This document shows positions 59,815 to 64,000 of a DNA stretch of 64,000 nucleotides, one piece after another. Source of the stretch: Kuschelorhynchus macadamiae. Its lineage: Eukaryota > Arthropoda > Insecta > Coleoptera > Curculionidae. Below the pieces are notes generated by a model, which worked only from the letters and a program-made list of their open reading frames with translations, searched no databases and was not told the origin of the DNA. The first letter of the stretch is position 1. Each line of letters opens with the position of its first letter. Both the position numbers and the translations under genes were made by a program. Where the stretch lies: contig JAUTXW010004695.1 of NCBI GenBank assembly GCA_030620095.1, forward strand, positions 930,001 to 994,000, in the 5' to 3' direction.

Positions 59815-60445
59815 AGACGACAACTTTCTTTTTTTAAGTAGAATACCCTGTATATTATCGAATTTTTGGATTCCTCGAAAAATTCTAAGTATATTTCATG
59901 AATAATATCCTATACCTAAATTGAACTGTTTTTGACATATTTTGAATTTTATGTAAAAATGACGTTTGCAGGTCTAGACATAACTATAAATATCTGCTTA
60001 TCGAAGTCTCTATTATTTATTTGCGGGTGGCTTCCTTGTCCAAAAGGATCCACTTTACTGGTCTGTGCTGATATTTTTATAATAAATATAGGGTGATCAA
60101 AAACTGACATTATAAATATACTTTAAAAAATCGTTAAAACTTACTTTTTTCAAATTGAAACCCCCAATTTTTATAATTTTATCTTATTTAACACTTAAAA
60201 TAGGGTTGACTTTGTATAAAATTGTCTATTCCAAAAATTTGTAGTTTTTGAGTTATTGACGATTTAACATTTTTTATTCTAATAATGCCAGACGGCTTCT
60301 AAGTTTTCTTGTTAGTTGGCCATGATATGGACAACAAAACCAGATGGTTACTATAGAAACGTAATATTTATTGTGGTTTGACAATTACCTACTAAAATAT
60401 TATTTATTTATTATAGTAATTATAATAATTATTAAACTAATAATT

Positions 60446-60938
60446 ATGCCGGGGCGATTAAATTACACACACGAGGATTATTTGAACTTGTTTATTATCT
60501 ATGTTGAATCTAACAGAGTTTTAACAAGAACATGCCAGACATTTGCTGATAGATATCCAGATAAACAGAAAACGTCACCGAACAGCGCTAAACAAATGCT
60601 GGAAAACTATAAAAATTTTGGGAACGTCAAGGCAAAAATTAATAAGAGGAAGCCCATTGTTGATAATGAGAGCGCAATTCTGGGATATTTTGCAGCATAT
60701 CCAATGACATCCCTAAGAAACGTGGCAAGACAATCAGGAATCTCGAGAAACTCAGTGCATAGGATTCTGTTAAAACATAACTTCCAACCTTATTTAATAC
60801 CATTGGTTCAACATCTCAAAGACACTGATTTGTCAAAAAGAGTACAATTTTGCGAGTTGATTTTGACAATGGTACAAGATAACCCTAGATTTTTGGACAA
60901 TATAATTTGGACCGATGAAGCAAAATTTACTAAAAATG
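60446..60938 (+). pseudogene. Mariner-like transposase, N-terminal half
   Basis: MPGRLNYTHEDYLNLFIIYV starts a DUF4817-like helical domain; the ATG at 60446 is preferred over an upstream Met at 60371, whose leader is a run of Ile and Leu. A second helix-turn-helix follows (LRNVARQSGISRNSVHRIL), then DNIIWTDEAKFTKNG with the first catalytic Asp. Immediately afterwards the frame enters the terminal repeat and (TA)n. The second and third acidic residues are gone. There are no stops or frameshifts in the 164 codons left, so the deletion is recent relative to other copies. Confidence 0.85.
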
Positions 60939-60961
60939 GCCGCAGTTCGTCGTGGGACACC

Positions 60962-61113
<152 letters not shown>

Positions 61114-61169
61114 CCCCTCAAAAACTCAAGTTTTAGTTATATAATCAATAAGGAAAACAGTTTCGGAAC

Positions 61170-61390
61170 GTAATCGGAGTATATTAAATACCATCAAGCG
61201 TATATTAAATACCATTAATGATTTTTTTCAGAGCAAATGCATATTTTGAAGAACCCACATTTTCGTCAAGATATTTTTGGCAAGAGATAATTTGTTATTA
61301 GGATGGAATGTTTGTGTAAATTATTTTTCTCTTCATTCCTCAAATACCCACGGTTGAAGTATAACATAACAACTGACGTTTAAGAGCAAG
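61170..61390 (+). repeat. Dispersed repeat, copy 1, unfilled version of the MITE site
   Basis: The sequence from TATTAAATACCATTAATGAT to ATAACATAACAACTGACGTT matches 61995-62031 plus 62293-62520, where a MITE is inserted. The class is unknown and there is no coding. Confidence 0.6.
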
Positions 61391-61442
61391 ATGACAGTGT
61401 GGAATGCTGTAGAGAAATTAAACTTGGTTAGAGTTGAAAGAA

Positions 61443-61560
61443 TGCCACCAAACTGCCAGATTTATATATACAACTAGTTTTTCCTTCAGGAACATTTCAA
61501 AAATAGGAGTTATGTAACTTATCCAGGATCGCTAGAAATTGCCGTTGTCTCTTTCGTTCT
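61443..61560 (+). pseudogene. Mariner-like transposase C-terminal scrap, second copy
   Basis: CCACCAAACTGCCAGATTTA aligns with CCACCGCGCTCGCCAGATTT at 57602 with a one-base deletion, and the following TTTCAAAAATAGGAGTTATG matches TTTCAAAAACGAGAGTTATG. It is the same gene fragment in poorer condition. Confidence 0.6.
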
Positions 61561-61680
61561 CAAAAACTTACGTTATATCAGTCAAGCAACAAAGACGAAC
61601 AATCCCTATTTTGAGATTCAGTTTGCTTTTATTCTTATAAAGTCCCGAATCCAAATTAAAAAAAAATAAAACCAAGTTAA

Positions 61681-61930
61681 AAAATGAAACACAGTGTACC
61701 GAATATAAAGTGCATTATTTCGTAAACCATTAAGCTGAAGAAATGCATACTTTTAAAATAATGTGCCATTTAACCACCCTTTTAATTTAAATTGTCGTGG
61801 TTGAAAATTTAAAAATCACGGTGTACCAAAAATGCATTATTTCGAAAATTATTAAACTAAAAAAAAATACATACTTTTAAAATAATCTGCCGTTTGACCA
61901 CCCTAATTTAATTTGTCGTGGTTAAAAATT
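61681..61930 (+). repeat. Two-unit tandem repeat, about 120 bp each
   Basis: Both units share GTGTACC, GCATTATTTCG, CATACTTTTAAAATAAT, CCACC and AATTTGTCGTGGTT-like blocks in order, with moderate divergence. Confidence 0.75.
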
Positions 61931-62031
61931 ACCCCACTGTCCCACTCAAAGTTTATAATCAAAATAACAAATAAAGCATGTAAAGAGCCTAATAGAACTA
62001 TTAAATAACATCAATGCTGTATCAAACATCA

Positions 62032-62292
62032 CAGTGGCGTAACTCAACAACGTCCGTCGCTATAATAAGTACATATAAATAAAAAAAATTAGGAGATTTC
62101 ATAAATCGCAAAAAAATAATTAAATTTATCACAACTACTTAAATGTGCGAATTTATAAATCCCTAGTTTTTAGTTCTATCGATAGTTCTAATACGACAGT
62201 TTTTTCTGTAGACTTTAACCGGGTCGCCGGGCCCCGAAAGGCTCGGGCCCTGACGCAACCGCATTACTCGCACCATTGTAGTTACGCCACTG
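62032..62292. mobile_element. hAT-type MITE, 261 bp
   Basis: Ends CAGTGGCGTAACT and AGTTACGCCACTG are perfect 13-bp inverted repeats. The flanks AAACATCA (62024-62031) and AAACACCA (62293-62300) are an 8-bp duplication with one difference. The interior includes a GC-rich inverted segment (GGGCCCCGAAAGGCTCGGG). It has no coding capacity. An unfilled paralogous site exists at about 61190-61215. Confidence 0.9.
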
Positions 62293-62520
62293 AAACACCA
62301 TTAATGATTTTTGTCAGAGAAAATGCATATTTTGGAAAACCCAAATTTTATTTAGGTATATCAAGCTATTTTTAGCTCTTTTTAAATATATCATTTGAAA
62401 AAGTTACAATGTAGCCTACCATGGCAGGAGATAATTTGTTAGTGGAGTGGAATTTTTAGTTTTTACTTTATTCCGCAAATACTCACGATAGAAATATAAC
62501 ATAGCAGCTCGCGTTTAGAC
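62293..62520 (+). repeat. Dispersed repeat, copy 2, interrupted by the MITE
   Basis: The right-hand part of a repeat matching 61207-61385: ACCATTAATGATTTTTGTCA, AAATGCATATTTT, GAGATAATTTGTTA and ATATAACATA blocks in the same order. Confidence 0.6.
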
Positions 62521-63132
62521 TATTGAAATATTATTATGTTTAAGGAAAAGTCGTAGTCATTTAGAACGATATCCTCACACTATAGTCAGGATACTTAAAT
62601 ACGCAGAACTATGTGGCCATTTCTCAATTAGTTTGGAGTGAAATTTTATGGTTAATTTAAAAAAGCCCCCGTTTACAAAATATGTGGTAGTTGGTGAACT
62701 GGTTTGAGCTAAAGGTCATAAGACCACTTCTAAAATGAAGGATGTTGCAAATATTTTCAAGGGGCCTTAAAGCAAGTGGATTCCCAGTAGATATAATTAA
62801 GGTAGCGGAAAGAATATGGAAATTTTATGGATAAAACTATTGCCAACTAGCGGCAATGACGACAATATAAACCGATTACTCAGAAGATGAATATGGCGAA
62901 ATGATATTAATGCAAATAATGATTTTTTAGGGCCAAGGTATTGATATTATAAAATGTGTTTATATTTGTCCATTTATTTTTGCAACAAATATAAGTTACT
63001 ACTTGTCTGTAGAAACGCCCCTGAAATATTAATTTTCCCAGGAACTTTTTTTAGAAATAATATGAACTACAAGTATACTAGTTAATCTTTAATGGTTTTT
63101 AAATGATATGAGGTATGAGCCATAAACCACTA
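62521..63132. other. Spacer without a recognised feature
   Basis: AT-rich DNA. No coding similarity or element end was supported. Confidence 0.4.
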
Positions 63133-63860
63133 TACAGGGTAAGCCAATGAAAACTTTACATTCGGGCTTTGTAGTATTTATAAATCTTATATTTCAGATG
63201 ACCTCATAGAAAAAAGTTCTTTGGATTCAGATCAAGTCAGCTGGGTGGCCACTTAATCTGTCCCCTTCTTCCAATCCAACTTTGAGGAAATTTTTTATCT
63301 AAAAATTGTTGTACAGGCTGTACGAAATGAGTTGGTGCGCCATCTGGTTGAAAAATGCTCGTATGATGGACTTTTTCATTCTCCGATACTTCACGAGGCC
63401 TGGATATATAGCATTCTCTAATAATTCCAAATAAATGTCGCCATTGTGATTTCCGGGTAAAAAAAGAGGCCGATTATGTGATTTCCGTAAATATCCGCCT
63501 AGATATTTAATTTTTGAGGATACTGAGTATGTACTTTACCGATAGTTTTGGATTTTCATCTAACCAATACCGACAGTTATCTATTTAGAATGCCATTAAG
63601 GTAAAATGAATACTCATCCGAAAAAGAGATATCGAACCTGTATTTTTTGACAAACATTGCAATTTCCCTTAGAGTAAGAATTAAAGTAGAGATCACAATT
63701 CATTAATAAATCACATTAGGGGTATGCGCCAACATGGTTCCCTTTTTTTCACATTCTATCGACCAATGTTTACGATAAAACAAAAAGTGGGGATGGGCCA
63801 TGTTCAAGCCGTGGCCATTTGTTGACGAATGTCAGTAGCGGCGCGAGTTTTCACTTCCTG
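63133..63860 (-). mobile_element. Mariner-like element, partial
   Basis: It begins with TACAGGGTAAGCCAATGAAA at 63134, a terminal-repeat type distinct from the others in the window. No matching right end lies before a family R repeat near 63895. The transposase relic is on the minus strand. Confidence 0.65.
63205..63720 (-). pseudogene. Mariner-like (DUF4817 type) transposase relic retaining the second Asp
   Basis: From the right: RFDISFSDEYSFYLNGILNR with the first Asp, CRYWLDENPKLSV, SQWRHLF, then SIFQPDGAPTHFVQPVQQFL with the second Asp near 63340, FPQSWIGRRGQIKWPPS, and a TAG at the Arg position before LDLNP, the third region. Frame breaks separate the pieces. Unlike the relics at 14100 and 58380, the DGAPTH block is kept. 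Confidence 0.78.
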
Positions 63861-63894
63861 CATAAGGAAATATCCTTAATCGTGAAAACATTAT

Positions 63895-64000
63895 CGTTAC
63901 GGGTTTTTACAGATCTTCATGTTTTTCCATTACTGTCGGTCGGTCGGTCTGTTCCAGTATAGCTAAAAAATCCACTTACTCGATTAACTTTAATTTTATT
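63895..64000 (-). repeat. Dispersed repeat, family R, copy 5, cut by the window end
   Basis: On the minus strand it reads GAGTAAGTGGATTTTTTAGC, a GACCGACCGACCGACAG run, then CATGAAGATCTG. It matches the centre of copies 2 and 4. Confidence 0.55.

Noticed and set aside
60371..60445. Upstream Met of the mariner-like transposase at 60446
   Set aside because: The leader is an AT-rich run of hydrophobic residues unlike related proteins, which begin near MPGRLNYTHE.

Overview
The window is strongly AT-rich eukaryotic DNA, built almost entirely from transposable elements in varied states of decay and from simple (TA)n repeats. I find no intact host gene, no rRNA or tRNA gene and no CRISPR array. 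The element mix is Tc1, several mariner-like families with N-terminal DUF4817-like helices, hAT, Transib, Penelope-like elements with a GIY-YIG nuclease, and jockey/CR1-like non-LTR retrotransposons. Together with TCAGT-type initiators and a 52-base intron this points to an arthropod, probably an insect. A beetle is plausible but not proven.

Left part (1-17.5 kb): two related hAT elements lie in opposite orientation (1552-2772 and 4369-8658). The second is split by a Penelope-like terminal motif, a Tc1 element (5498-7083) flanked by long (TA)n tracts, and an unclassified dispersed repeat. At 9288-13092 is a 3.8 kb DNA transposon with terminal inverted repeats, arrays of a GTGCCTAAGTC motif at both ends, and a DUF7869-like transposase broken only by two in-frame stops. 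Two decayed mariner-like elements follow (13.3-16.85 kb).

Middle (17.8-37.4 kb): a long, degenerate array of a complex repeat made of recurring blocks, with one recent duplication of about 1977 bp. A retrotransposon 3' fragment and a nested pair lie in it: a hAT element (25584-30675, duplication ACGTAGAA) that itself holds a Transib element (25654-28867, duplication CGCCG). Transib is the family from which the RAG1 recombinase is thought to derive.

Right part (38.5-64 kb): a hAT with a perfect 8-bp duplication (38737-41170); a Penelope-like terminal region with TATA box, initiator and hammerhead-like fold; three jockey/CR1-like retrotransposons (41.6-44.5, 46.9-48.4 and 52.9-56.5 kb), the last split by a hAT at 53534-55589; a Penelope-like element with GIY-YIG domain (49.28-50.45 kb); a run of mariner-like relics and MITEs; and a 261-bp hAT MITE at 62032 with a paralogous unfilled site nearby.

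The genes do not cooperate in a pathway. The window records successive insertions whose order can be read from target duplications. I did not find a clear new biological system. The best leads are the DUF7869-like transposon with its subterminal motif arrays, the promoter-initiator-ribozyme-like arrangement of the Penelope-like ends, the heat-shock-element-like promoter of one hAT, and the complex repeat array.
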